A stretch of DNA of 64,000 nt, from the NCBI GenBank assembly GCA_963823675.1, contig CAWGMT010000025.1, positions 620,001-684,000 of the forward strand, given 5' to 3'. How positions within the stretch are numbered: the first letter of the stretch is position 1; each line of letters starts with the position of its first letter. This DNA comes from CAWGMT01 sp963823675. Its GTDB lineage: Bacteria > Planctomycetota > Planctomycetia > Isosphaerales > Isosphaeraceae. The notes below the pieces were generated by a model. That model was not told where the DNA came from, ran no database searches, and was given only the letters and a program-made list of their open reading frames with translations. The translations under genes were made by a program, and so were the position numbers. Positions 36,054-45,218 of this stretch are shown in pieces.

Positions 36054-38486
36054 TTAAGGCAAGTTCTTCAACTCGCCGAGATAGGCTTCGGCTCTGGCGA
36101 TATTTTGGACGGCTAAACCGATGGCCTTGACCATGTCGCGTTCGCGCGCCCTGTGCGAACCGGCGATTCCTTCCAAATCCCAGATCGCCGTTTGGAGCGC
36201 CTGGCCGAGCGGCAGCAACACCGGAGCGAAGCGGCTGGCGACCCGGTTTCTCTCCGATTCTGGCAGCACTTGCTTGCAAACGAATGTCGCCTCAACGCTG
36301 ACCCGCCAGGCGAAAAGTCTGCCGCTAAGGACAGGCCCGATCCCTGGAACCTTCTGCGTCTTCAACATCAGGACATCCTTGGCGGTCTCGATCCCAAAGG
36401 ACTCTAAGGCGAGAACACGATCGTTGGTGATGCCTTTGAGCTTCGCCTGGCGGATCAGGGCCTTGTCCAAATGCTCGTCCATCTGGAACTTCGTCGCATC
36501 GTGTTCGGCTTTCCGCAGTTCCTGTTCATACTCTCGCCTGGCCTTGTGATACGTCGAGGCGATCTCCTCGGCAGCTTTTTTTCTTGCCTCAAAGTCTGCC
36601 TTGCTTGCGGAGCGATGTGAAAACAGCGCGGCTTCCAGTCTCTGTAGCTCGGCCTCGGCGTCCACCAGCCGTTGCAGCCATCGCTGCTCTTCCTCAAGCC
36701 AAGGCGCGTTCGCGGCTTCCCACGCCGCAATCACCCGTCGATTCGCAGCTTCGACTTCTTTGCATGCGCACTGATGCTCGGATTCGCGCGTTGCTTTTAG
36801 CGCCTGCCATGCAGCGAGCTGACGGCCATTCGCCTCATCAACTTCATTGCATAGTCGCTTGTAGTCCCTGTCCAGCGCCGCTTTAGCGTCTCGCCATGCG
36901 GCCAGGCGCCGTTCGTTGACCTCTTCAATCGGCTTGCAGAGTTCCGAGTGGGCCTCTCGCATGCGCTCGCACTCGAACCGATGCTCGCGCTGCAACGCCG
37001 CGAGCAGCCTCTCTCGTCTATGGTCTAACGTGATCCGCATGAGCAGCCACCAGACGGCGAATACCGAGATCAAGACAAAGCCGACTGGCCTTGCAATGAA
37101 AATAATAAAGAAACCGGCGATCATCCCAGCAATGCAGAGTCTTGGCAGAAACGGGTCGGGAGGACCGAGCTGCGGCGGAGGCGGCAGCTCCGGTGGTGGC
37201 GGACGGGACTTGAGTTTCGGGCTTGGAGGATAAGTCGGGGTCAGAGGATAAGGCGTGGTCGGTGCGACGGAGGGGATCACGGCCGGACGCGGATGCGGAG
37301 TTGGCACGGGCGTGGGTCCAGGAGTTCGCAGGCCCGTGGGGAGTGCAGCGCGAATCGGAGATAATGCACTCGGCCGTACGTACGTAGAGAACAAGAGCTC
37401 CATCCCGGCGAGTTTCTGTATCGTTTGTTGAAGGTCCTCCAGTCTAATGGGCGCCGCAGCAGCACCCTTGCCAGGCAGGAAGAACATCAGCCTCGCCACC
37501 GCGATTAGATCGCACCACGGGCATTCGCCCGCTGCCGCCAGATAGGAGTGCTTGAGGTCGTTTTTGCAACGGACAAGCTGCCTCATCGCGGCATCTAACG
37601 ACGTTCGCCACTCGCTGGCTGTGGGGCGGTGTGCTGTGCCGAAGGCCCGCTCGAAAAGGGCGAGCACAGACGGATCGAGCATCGTCGCGGGCGGCACGTG
37701 CGGCGGCGGCTTGAGCCGAGCCTTTCCCGTGTTCCGCGAGTAAGCGTAGTCGCCGCCTTGGATCGCCTTCTCGATCGGGATGTCAGCATTTACAAGGGGC
37801 ACGCCCGAAAACGGGTGCCGGCCCATCATCAACAGGTGAAAGATGAGCACCGCAAGCCCGAACTGGTCGTGGTTCGCAGTACGATCAAGGTTCGCGAAAT
37901 TCTTCCCGTGCAACTCGGGCGGCGTATACTCGGGGACACCGACTGCGCAACGGAAGATTCGCGCGCCCTGAGTCACCTGGAACGAGTCGCAGTCTACAAA
38001 CGCGACGATGCCTTTCTTGGAGACCATCACGTTTTTCTGATTGACGTCGCCAACTACGTGGCCATGCGCATGGACCGACTCGAACGCAATTGCACAGTTT
38101 CGGGCCGTGTGGAGTAGGAACCCCCAGTCCGCCTCGGGAAAGTCCTTCTTTCGCTGGGCGACGCTATACAGGTGATGGATCTCAAGATAGCCAGAGATTC
38201 TCGGCATCAGAATTCCGTCGACAACCGCTGGCTTTCCCGCGCTTAAGGTGCCCGTGGGCCAGGCTGCGATTTTCAACAGGTCGGGGCTACAAAGCGCGGC
38301 CATGGCCCTGAGCTTCTCACAGCGCTCCTTACTCTGGGGCTTGCTGTAGAGCTTTGCGACGATATCGGGACGGCCCTCGACATCGAAGACTGCGCCCTCG
38401 CCGCCAACAGCGAACGGCCTTAGCGCGAGGTGGACTTCGTTCCCTTGGTGATCACGCAGTTGCGTCGGGTAGGCTGGGCGTGACAT
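36054..38486 (-). CDS. TerY-triad protein kinase with coiled coil and helix-hairpin-helix (YegI-like)
   Basis: I take the ATG at 38486 (SRPAYPTQL) although an ATG at 38495 is possible; both lie inside the end of the PP2C gene. Residues ~1-300 are an atypical kinase: GGEGAVFDV, VAKLYS (Lys), VGDVNQKNVMV as catalytic loop and FVDCDSF in place of DFG, then YTPPEL. A Pro-rich linker follows, a double hydrophobic segment (CIAGMIAGFFIIFIARPVGF, LISVFAVWWLLM), a long coiled coil (~residues 490-690) and a helix-hairpin-helix near VPGIGPVLSGRLF. This architecture is that of the kinase in TerY-phosphorylation triads of the Ter stress system. Third gene of the triad. Confidence 0.88.
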   Translation of the reverse strand: MSRPAYPTQLRDHQGNEVHLALRPFAVGGEGAVFDVEGRPDIVAKLYSKPQSKERCEKLRAMAALCSPDLLKIAAWPTGTLSAGKPAVVDGILMPRISGYLEIHHLYSVAQRKKDFPEADWGFLLHTARNCAIAFESVHAHGHVVGDVNQKNVMVSKKGIVAFVDCDSFQVTQGARIFRCAVGVPEYTPPELHGKNFANLDRTANHDQFGLAVLIFHLLMMGRHPFSGVPLVNADIPIEKAIQGGDYAYSRNTGKARLKPPPHVPPATMLDPSVLALFERAFGTAHRPTASEWRTSLDAAMRQLVRCKNDLKHSYLAAAGECPWCDLIAVARLMFFLPGKGAAAAPIRLEDLQQTIQKLAGMELLFSTYVRPSALSPIRAALPTGLRTPGPTPVPTPHPRPAVIPSVAPTTPYPLTPTYPPSPKLKSRPPPPELPPPPQLGPPDPFLPRLCIAGMIAGFFIIFIARPVGFVLISVFAVWWLLMRITLDHRRERLLAALQREHRFECERMREAHSELCKPIEEVNERRLAAWRDAKAALDRDYKRLCNEVDEANGRQLAAWQALKATRESEHQCACKEVEAANRRVIAAWEAANAPWLEEEQRWLQRLVDAEAELQRLEAALFSHRSASKADFEARKKAAEEIASTYHKARREYEQELRKAEHDATKFQMDEHLDKALIRQAKLKGITNDRVLALESFGIETAKDVLMLKTQKVPGIGPVLSGRLFAWRVSVEATFVCKQVLPESERNRVASRFAPVLLPLGQALQTAIWDLEGIAGSHRARERDMVKAIGLAVQNIARAEAYLGELKNLP

Positions 38487-39219
38487 CGGCAGCATTACGC
38501 GTCGCGAGGAGGAGAGTCTTGTCGTCGTCGGTCCGGTCGTTTACGCGCTTGGAGTCCAAGAAATCCAATAGCGACGACCGCAGCGTCTCCTCGTCCGGAC
38601 CATTTCGCACGGTTCGGAACAGAGGCGCGAAAAAGCGGTCATGAACGCGTGCGTTCGCGAAATCGAGCGCCAGCATTTGCAGGCCATCAGTGAGGACAGC
38701 GAGCTCCGAGAGCCTTCGGCTCACGATGTTGATGCGAATGTGCTTCCGGTAATCCTCGTCGGTTATAAACCGAGTGGTGTTCGCGAACTCGCCGTTGTCC
38801 GGCCAGAAAGCGAGTTCACAGCCACTCCCGGCGTCAAACACGATGATCCCATCTCCGATTTGGATAAAGGCCGCCCAGTCGTCGCCGACAACAGCCCCGA
38901 GCAGCGTGCAAGCGAGTTGGCGCGACGGCACTCCTTGAGCAGCGGCTTCTTCGAAGACGCGTTCACGGGTGCGATCCACCCAGGACTCGATCACCGCCCG
39001 CTCCGGGGACGCCGGATTCAGAGCTCGCGTAACTTCTTCCAAGAAACACTCGACAGCACAGCCAGAGCCCAGGTGAGACAGTTCGGCGCTGCCGGCCCCA
39101 TCGGAACAAGCCGCGATAACTGTCGTCCCGACGACGCGACCGACGCAAGAATCCTGGCAGGGCTGGCCCGATTGGACATGAGACGTCCCCCGCACACTGC
39201 CGTAAACCAGCTTCCACAT
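38452..39219 (-). CDS. TerY-triad PP2C-type protein phosphatase
   Basis: 255 residues, intact. PP2C signatures: HVQSGQPCQDS near the N-terminus, VIAACSDGAGSAELS with the metal-binding Asp, FIQIGDGIIVFDAG, and LAVLTDGLQMLALDF. The final Asp is in DDDKTLLLA. PP2C enzymes remove phosphate from Ser/Thr using two metal ions. It starts 12 bases after the TerY-like gene and overlaps the kinase start, so the three genes form one transcription unit in which kinase and phosphatase probably act on the vWA protein or its partners. Confidence 0.9.
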   Translation of the reverse strand: MWKLVYGSVRGTSHVQSGQPCQDSCVGRVVGTTVIAACSDGAGSAELSHLGSGCAVECFLEEVTRALNPASPERAVIESWVDRTRERVFEEAAAQGVPSRQLACTLLGAVVGDDWAAFIQIGDGIIVFDAGSGCELAFWPDNGEFANTTRFITDEDYRKHIRINIVSRRLSELAVLTDGLQMLALDFANARVHDRFFAPLFRTVRNGPDEETLRSSLLDFLDSKRVNDRTDDDKTLLLATRNAADVTPSLPDATA

Positions 39220-39231
39220 GGCGTCTTCCGC

Positions 39232-39900
39232 TCAGACGTCGGCCCATCCCGCAGGCGGGAGCGACACCTTGTCCCCGGGCGAGGATTGCGACACTGATTG
39301 CATCGATTGCGACAGCCAGAGGAAGAGGTCGCGGAAGTTCAGTCCTTTGAGCTTCACGGGCGCCCGTGCGGCAATCTTGGCTAGTACGTGAAAGTTCGAG
39401 CCCTCGACACCCACCGTGAAAAACGCGAATGACTTCGCGGCTTCGCCCTGCTTCACCATCTCGGCGGCAGCCTGCCAACCATCATCCGGGCCGCCGTCTG
39501 TGATGAGGAAGGCCCACGGGCGGTAGTAGGAGATCCCGTTTGCGCGATAGGTGTTCTTTCGCGAAGCGATCATGTCGAGGCCCGTGACGATCGCCTGGCC
39601 CATCGGCGTGCCACCGGAAGCGCTCAGGTGAGGCGGCTGAAAGTTCGCCGCAGAGACGAAGTCCTGGACGACGTTAACCGTACCGCCAAACGTCACGATC
39701 GCTATTTCGGCCCGCTTGCTGGCTAGCGAATCGGCAGACAGCGTATCCTTCAGGGTGACCAGCCCTTCATTCAATTCCGCGATCGGCTGGCCTGACATCG
39801 ACCCGGACACGTCCAAAAGTAGAACGCACGGGACGCGAGGCTCCGGATTATCCGCGAATTCGGCCGCTTCGAAACCGGGGTATTCGATCTGCTCACTCAT
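39232..39900 (-). CDS. terY: TerY-like von Willebrand factor A protein
   Basis: I start at the ATG at 39900 (SEQIEYPGFEAAEF); 222 residues. A single vWA domain fills the protein, with the MIDAS metal site LLLDVSGSMSG (DxSxS), the conserved Thr in SASGGTPMGQAI and the Asp in FLITDGGPDD. Of the Ter-system vWA proteins TerY is the one encoded with a PP2C phosphatase and a kinase, which is exactly the arrangement here. First gene of the triad; a 51-residue ORF precedes it by 61 bases. The symbol follows the context. Confidence 0.88.
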   Translation of the reverse strand: MSEQIEYPGFEAAEFADNPEPRVPCVLLLDVSGSMSGQPIAELNEGLVTLKDTLSADSLASKRAEIAIVTFGGTVNVVQDFVSAANFQPPHLSASGGTPMGQAIVTGLDMIASRKNTYRANGISYYRPWAFLITDGGPDDGWQAAAEMVKQGEAAKSFAFFTVGVEGSNFHVLAKIAARAPVKLKGLNFRDLFLWLSQSMQSVSQSSPGDKVSLPPAGWADV

Positions 39901-39961
39901 GGGAATTGAACCTACGTCGGCCTTTCTCGGCAACGATGGCGAAACACTAACCGATGATAAT

Positions 39962-40117
39962 TCATCGCGAGCACAGAACCAAGGGTATGCGGGAAAAAAT
40001 GGGACCGGGCGGACCGCCGGATCGCGCGCCGTACCGGTCGCGGGTCACAATTCGACCGCTACGGAAGTTCGCCGCCAGTTGTCGCAACGCTGTCCACACA
40101 ATTTCGTCGCCGCTCAT
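39962..40117 (-). CDS. Small ORF leading the TerY operon
   Basis: 51 residues from an ATG at 40117 preceded by GGAGG at ideal spacing: SGDEIVWTALRQLAANFRSG, then a basic Gly/Pro-rich tail. The helix at the N-terminus is amphipathic. Same strand as and 61 bases upstream of the TerY gene. Could be a leader peptide or small partner; no family seen. Confidence 0.4.
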   Translation of the reverse strand: MSGDEIVWTALRQLAANFRSGRIVTRDRYGARSGGPPGPIFSRIPLVLCSR

Positions 40118-40298
40118 GGCAACCTCCTCGGACCAGCCTACCTCCCGGCACTTGTGGTTCCCGCTCATCGGCCCCGCCGACTGCGACCCTCTCCCAATGG
40201 ATGACCCCGCCGGATACACTAACAACTTACGTCTGTCTGTGCATTCATAGATGCACGACGCCTGACAACGGAACACAGCGCCGAAAGCGAGGTTGCCA

Positions 40299-42146
40299 GT
40301 GGGATGGACGTGGCGGCGAAGCGCGTTGTTAGGGCCGGTCCGGCTCAACTTCTCCAGCGCCGGAGTTGGAATGTCCGTGGGTGTCAGGGGCGCCCGGGTC
40401 TCGGTAGGTCCCCGCGGCACTTACGTCCACGTCGGCGCGGGTGGCTTTCGGTACTCCCGGCGGATCGATGCTCCGCGTGGCGGTTCCCCACCCAGTTCGC
40501 CTCGCCAACAGCCTGCTTGCTCCCCAGCCCAGCCGATCACTCCGGGGCGCACCGTTCAAGTGCTGGACCCGGCTTGCCTCGCTGATTCGAGTCCCGACGA
40601 ACTTCTGGAGGAAATCCGGCGAAAAGAACAAATTACCGGCCTAGCGCCCGTAGCCCTCGTTGTTTCGGTCGCCGTTTTCGTTCTTTCCCTGCTCATGCTC
40701 GGCGCTCAGGCATCGCCCTGGGCGACATGCGCAGTTTTTGCAATCGGACTGCTTGGACTGCTTTCCCTGCCCTGGGCAATGTGGTCTGACCGACGAGCAC
40801 GCCTTGTGCGCTTGCACTATGTCTTCGATCCCCTTGGGGAGAAAGTCCAGGAGGGATTGGAGCGTTTGCTCGCGGCGTTCGAGCGCGCGCATGCGATATG
40901 GGCCGTACACCATGAGGATGTGCACGGCGATTGGAAACGAAACGCCGGGGCTGGAACGTCGGTGGGCCGGCGACTAGTTCACGTCGGATGGGGGGCTCCC
41001 TCGTTTATTGAGACGAATGCGCGAGTCGGTTTTCTGAACGTCGATGGAATCAGGCTGTTTTTCTTTCCCGACAGGTTGCTGATTTTTGGGAGCGGAGGGG
41101 TTAGTGCGGTTCGTTACGCCGACCTGAACCTCGAAGCGGGCAGAGTGCAGTTTCGGGAGGAAGGTGGGGTGCCCCGAGATGCCAAGGTAATGGGCACCAC
41201 CTGGCGATATGTGAACAAGGACGGCGGGCCCGATCGCCGCTTCAACAACAACTACCAGATTCCCATCGTGCTCTACGGCACGATCGATGTTTCTGCGCCC
41301 TCCGGCATGCGCCTCAGCCTCCAAACGTCCGCTGAGGGGCTGGCAGGCTCTTCCGTGGAGTTCCTGCGCGTCATCCAGGCTGCCGTTCGCGATCTCGAAT
41401 CCCGGCGGGCCGGCACTCCGACGCTGGAATCCTTGCCCAGCTTCGCCGAAGATCCGCCACCGCTGTATCTGCCGGGGGCAAAGGTCATCCAGGCGTTGGA
41501 CGCGCTCGTTCGTTTTAAGTGGCTCGATTGGCTGCCCGACTGGGCAACCCTAGCCATGTGGGGCATCCTATTCGCTCTTCCGCCGGTATCCATCATCGTC
41601 TGGTTTGCACGAGGCGGTCCGGCGGCGAACGCATTCCTGTGTTCCTCCTTCACCCTGGCCGGTACCGGGATAGGAATCCTCGTTTACTCGCATCTTCGCC
41701 GAAGCAGCCAAGACAAGGCGGCAGCAGCGGCAGCAGCGAAGTCGCGCTTCCGCGCTATTCTTGGCAACGAACTGAAAAGCCGCCGGCTGGAGGAGGTGAG
41801 TTTCTCTGAACTTCGTGCTGCCAGCGGCATTTCGCGCCGGGCTGCGAATGAGGTGGCTGACAACATGTTCCGAAAGGTCGCCGACCGATACGCGCAGGAC
41901 GGGGTTATCACTGAGAAGGAGCGTACGAAGCTAAAGGCTTTGGCCAAAGCCCTGGCGATGGACGCTGCCAGGGCCGACCGCATCGAGTCCGAGGCGAAAG
42001 CGGCTCGCTATCACCAAGCCGTTTCCGATGCGCTCGCGGATGGAACAGTGACCGAGGAAGAGGCGCACCTGTTGAACAAGCTCCGATGGCAGCTTGGCGT
42101 CGAGGACTCCGCCTGGAACGCGGGAAACCTAGCGCCGAGGGATTGA
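40299..42146 (+). CDS. DUF4236 membrane protein with TerB-like C-terminus
   Basis: I choose the GTG at 40299, giving GWTWRRSALLGPVRLNFSSA; the start of DUF4236 proteins is typically GW-x-R-x-S. Residues 1-50 are DUF4236 (VSVGPRGTYVHVGAGGFRYS). Two membrane hairpins follow: APVALVVSVAVFVLSLLML with TCAVFAIGLLGLLSLPWAMW, and later WATLAMWGILFALPPVSIIV with AFLCSSFTLAGTGIGILVYS. Between them a soluble domain includes LVHVGWGAPSFIET and LFFFPDRLLIF. The C-terminal ~130 residues form two EF-like helical repeats (ALADGTVTEEEAHLLNKL) resembling TerB. Divergent from the TerY triad with ~180 bases to the small ORF; likely part of the same stress/defence module. Confidence 0.75.
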   Translation: MGWTWRRSALLGPVRLNFSSAGVGMSVGVRGARVSVGPRGTYVHVGAGGFRYSRRIDAPRGGSPPSSPRQQPACSPAQPITPGRTVQVLDPACLADSSPDELLEEIRRKEQITGLAPVALVVSVAVFVLSLLMLGAQASPWATCAVFAIGLLGLLSLPWAMWSDRRARLVRLHYVFDPLGEKVQEGLERLLAAFERAHAIWAVHHEDVHGDWKRNAGAGTSVGRRLVHVGWGAPSFIETNARVGFLNVDGIRLFFFPDRLLIFGSGGVSAVRYADLNLEAGRVQFREEGGVPRDAKVMGTTWRYVNKDGGPDRRFNNNYQIPIVLYGTIDVSAPSGMRLSLQTSAEGLAGSSVEFLRVIQAAVRDLESRRAGTPTLESLPSFAEDPPPLYLPGAKVIQALDALVRFKWLDWLPDWATLAMWGILFALPPVSIIVWFARGGPAANAFLCSSFTLAGTGIGILVYSHLRRSSQDKAAAAAAAKSRFRAILGNELKSRRLEEVSFSELRAASGISRRAANEVADNMFRKVADRYAQDGVITEKERTKLKALAKALAMDAARADRIESEAKAARYHQAVSDALADGTVTEEEAHLLNKLRWQLGVEDSAWNAGNLAPRD

Positions 42147-42180
42147 TGTTTTTTCGATAGTTTAGGAGAGGAGATCTCCA

Positions 42181-42504
42181 ATGGCAGACGTGCGATCCGA
42201 TCCGGTTGCGGCGACGTATTATCGCCCGGGAAGGCAGACACCCACTGTTCATGTCCCCCTGACGGGACCATGGCCACGGCGATGCGGCCAGCGCGGTTGG
42301 GACGCGCGTTCGTTCGCGCCGGCGTATGGACTCGCCCTTGGTACCGCAACTTGGGCCAAGGATTTCTCCCTCCGGACGCTTGACAATCCGGACGTTTGTG
42401 CTATTTTGTCCACTGCTGTTGATACGAATACAACGCTTGTGTCGCGCAACTGCTCACACGGGGCCGCCCATGCCTGCGTACGCCCGCCGCGATATCGTCG
42501 ATGA
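42181..42504 (+). pseudogene. Possible truncated ORF upstream of the RAYT transposase
   Basis: AGGAGAGGAG lies just upstream of the ATG at 42181, so translation could start here. The product (ADVRSDPVAATYYRPGRQTP) turns into low-quality sequence and overlaps the RAYT start. A native gene whose body was displaced by the transposase element would explain it. Weak. Confidence 0.25.
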
Positions 42505-43690
42505 AGACCGTGTTGGCGTTTACCACTGCATCGCTCGCTGCGTTCGAGGAGCGTTCCTCTGCGGTACCGACTCGTACAAAGGGCGGGATTATGGCCACCG
42601 GAAGGCTTGGGTTCTCGACCGGCTTCGCCAGCTTGCGGGGCTTTTCGGCGTTGAGGTTTGCGATTATGCCATAATGAGCAACCACTTACACATCGTACTT
42701 CGCAATCGACCCGACGTCGCCCGACAGTGGTCCGACGATGAGGTCGCGATCCGATGGCGCAAGCTCTTTCCCCAGCGCGACGAGCTGACTGGCGAGCCGC
42801 GTGAGCCGGACCGCCACGACGTGGCCATGCTCACCGCCGATGCCGATCGTCTGGCGATTCTGCGCTCGCGGCTCGCGAGCCTTTCCTGGTTCATGCGGTG
42901 CTGGTGCGAATGGGTCGCCCGCAAGGCCAATCACGAGGAGGGCTCGTTCGGAAGATTCTGGGCCGGCCGGTTCAAATCGCAGCCCTTGCTCGATGAGTCT
43001 GCGCTACTGGCTTGTAGTGTCTACGTCGATCTCAACCCGGTCCGGGCCGGGATCGCGGCCACTCCCGAGGAATCGCAATTCACGTCGGGCTTCGACCGCA
43101 TCCATAGCCTGGCCGAACATACGGCCGCATCTCCGTCATCATCGCGCGGGGTGAGCGGTATCGACGCTTGCGGTCCTCCCGAACCCTGGCTTTGCGAATT
43201 GACACTGCAAGAGACGGACGCGGTATCCGCAGTGCCGCGCGCCGAGCACTCGCTGTCTTCACCACGAGAAACGGCTCCAGCAGCGGACCCAACAATTCCC
43301 AGTCGTCACGAGCCAGAAGTTTGTGCGGCGCCTTTCGCTTCCGGCGACGCCCTGCCGCCTATCCCGCTCGTCGCTCGATCAGGCGGAGGTCTGCGTGCTC
43401 GTGCATCGGATCAGGGGTTTCTGCCGATCGACACCCAAAAGTACATCATGCTGCTCGATTGGACCGGCCGGGAGATCCGTGAGAACAAGTGCGGGGCAAT
43501 CCCGGACAACCTGGCTCCGATCCTCGACCGGCTGGGGCTCGATCGATCGAATTGGGTGAAGACGGTGCGCGAATTCGGCCGCATGTTCAAGCAAGCAGCC
43601 GGTCGCGCGAGTTCGCTCGCGCGGGCCGCGCCGGGTTGCTCGCGACGTTGGTTTCAGGGAAAGGCGGCCGCTCAAGCCGCTTTTGTCTAA
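42470..43690 (+). CDS. REP-associated tyrosine transposase (RAYT, Y1/HUH type)
   Basis: 406 residues from the ATG at 42470 (PAYARRDIVDEDRVGVYHCI). Domain Y1_Tnp/TnpA_REP is shown by VGVYHCIARCVRGAFLCG at the N-terminus, the HUH-type metal site as NHLHIVL (HxH form), a helix with LRQLAGLFGVEVCDYAIMSN and the C-terminal NPVRAGIA. The catalytic Tyr is expected in the helix near WFMRCWCEWVARKANHEEGS or the following VYVDLNPVRAG. RAYTs move or maintain short palindromic repeats; no obvious REP array lies beside this copy. The C-terminal 150 residues are an extension of unknown role. Confidence 0.85.
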   Translation: MPAYARRDIVDEDRVGVYHCIARCVRGAFLCGTDSYKGRDYGHRKAWVLDRLRQLAGLFGVEVCDYAIMSNHLHIVLRNRPDVARQWSDDEVAIRWRKLFPQRDELTGEPREPDRHDVAMLTADADRLAILRSRLASLSWFMRCWCEWVARKANHEEGSFGRFWAGRFKSQPLLDESALLACSVYVDLNPVRAGIAATPEESQFTSGFDRIHSLAEHTAASPSSSRGVSGIDACGPPEPWLCELTLQETDAVSAVPRAEHSLSSPRETAPAADPTIPSRHEPEVCAAPFASGDALPPIPLVARSGGGLRARASDQGFLPIDTQKYIMLLDWTGREIRENKCGAIPDNLAPILDRLGLDRSNWVKTVREFGRMFKQAAGRASSLARAAPGCSRRWFQGKAAAQAAFV

Positions 43691-43975
43691 GCAAGCGGAT
43701 TGATTCCGCGTGGCGGCCGATCCGAGCTCAGGGCCGGCTGCGTTTAAGCGTCTCGAGGCGTCACCACGCGCGGGACGCCTGCCAGCGATTGTGTGGATCG
43801 CGCCGTACTGCGATCCGCCGGAACAGGCGGCCAGTGCCGAGAACGCCTGGCTGATTCCGTTCGCGGGCCTTCGTGGGTCGCGCACTCAATCGACATCCGG
43901 ATGCCGCGCGCTGGCTGCGCGAATGGATGACCCTGTGCTCACCGCGTGGTTCTCTCCATCATGGAGCCGGCACTG

Positions 43976-44024
43976 CCTGGGTGTCTGCAACCCTGGGTGT
44001 CTGCAACCCCTGGGTGTCTGCAAC
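43976..44024. repeat. Three copies of a 16-bp unit
   Basis: CCTGGGTGTCTGCAAC occurs exactly at 43976, 43992 and 44009, with 0 and 1 base between. It stands just before the surviving part of the IS701-like transposase, at the point where that gene is truncated. Confidence 0.85.
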
Positions 44025-44025
44025 C

Positions 44026-44943
44026 CTTATCTTCCTCAAGAGTGGGCCAAAGACCGTTGGCGTCGTGCGGAAGCGGGGGTGCCCCGATCGGTCGAGTTTC
44101 GTACTCGCCATCAACTGGCGTTGGAGATGTTGGAGGAATGCGGAGGGGTACTGCCACACACTTGGATCGCGGGTGACGACGAAATGGGCCGTCCCTCGGG
44201 TTTTCGGCTGCAATTGCGTCACCTCCGCAAGCGGTATCTGCTGGCGGTTCCCTCGAACACGCTCATTCGCGACCTCGAGGCACCACCACCGGAGTACTCG
44301 GGACGAGGACCACGTCCGCGCAGTCCTTTCATACGGGTAGACGCTTGGTGCAAGAAACAGCCTGAGGATGGCTGGATCACGATCGATGTGCGTGACGGGG
44401 AGAAAGGGCCGCTGGTGATCGAAGCCGTGAAACGTCGGGTTCAGGCACGGACCGAGAAAGGTGGCACCGGTCCGGACGAGGTGTTGTTTGTGACTCGCGA
44501 ACGTCAAGCGGATAACACACACAAGGTTGATTATTATTTGTCCAATGCGGCCGCCAGCGTGCCGCTGGAGGAATTCGCCTGGGTGGCCAAGGCGGCTCAT
44601 CGCGTCGAAGAGTGTGTCCAGCGAGCCAAAGGGGAAGCTGGCTTGGCGGACTATCAGGTGAGGAACTGGATAGGCTGGCATCATCACCAAGCCCTGTCGC
44701 TGCTAGCCGCGTGGTTCCTGAACAAGGAGACGCGGCGGGGAAAAAATACAGACTCCCGCGCTGACGAATCGGCAACTGCGGCAGTTGATCGCCGGACTGA
44801 TCGATTCACACCTCAAGACGAACGAGCACGCATCTCTTTGTCGTCGGAGCACGCGCTGGTTACAGCGCAACGAACAAGCACGCTTTTACCGTTATCGTTC
44901 ACGTAACATCTTACCACCTTTGAAGAACCACCTCAGAACCTGA
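44026..44943 (+). pseudogene. IS701/IS4-type DDE transposase, N-terminally truncated
   Basis: Preserved from YLPQEWAKDRWRRAEAGVP to the C-terminus: VEFRTRHQLALEMLEECGG, TWIAGDDEMGR (first Asp region), YLLAVPSNTLIRDL, VEECVQRAKGEAGLADYQVR (catalytic Glu) and GWHHHQALSLLAAWFL. A frame change near 44740 moves into LTNRQLRQLIAGLIDSHL and NILPPLKNHLRT, ending at 44943. The first ~100 residues are missing, replaced by the 16-bp repeats. Inactive. Confidence 0.8.
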
Positions 44944-44975
44944 GGATACAGTAGAACTACAGAAGGAGCGCCCAT

Positions 44976-45218
44976 ATGGCCACTCTCACCCCCGAACAGC
45001 GGCAAGCGATCGAGAGGGCAGGCGAGGAGCCTGTTCGACTCGCCGATCCCGAGACACAAACCGAATACGTCATCATCAAGGCCGATGTCTACGACCGTAT
45101 TTGCGCTTTGTCTTTTGATACGAGGTCCGCGTATCCCCTCGCAATGAAGGTCTTCCGACAAGACGGTTGGGACGATCCCCAAATGGATGAATACAACGTT
45201 CTCGACCCCCGCCGATGA
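44976..45218 (+). CDS. Small protein upstream of a MazF-like toxin (putative antitoxin)
   Basis: 80 residues: ATLTPEQRQAIERAGEEPVR, then LADPETQTEYVIIKADVYDR and an Asp/Pro-rich tail (WDDPQMDEYNVLDP). An AAGGAG precedes the ATG. The stop overlaps the start of the following MazF-type gene (ATGA), the arrangement of antitoxin-toxin pairs. DNA-binding is not evident, so it may only neutralise the toxin. Frequently paired with PemK/MazF genes in planctomycetes as far as I recall. Confidence 0.65.
   Translation: MATLTPEQRQAIERAGEEPVRLADPETQTEYVIIKADVYDRICALSFDTRSAYPLAMKVFRQDGWDDPQMDEYNVLDPRR

Noticed and set aside
42146..42470. REP palindromes next to the RAYT gene
   Set aside because: Only short palindromes such as GGAGATCTCC are visible; no repeated REP unit could be made out.
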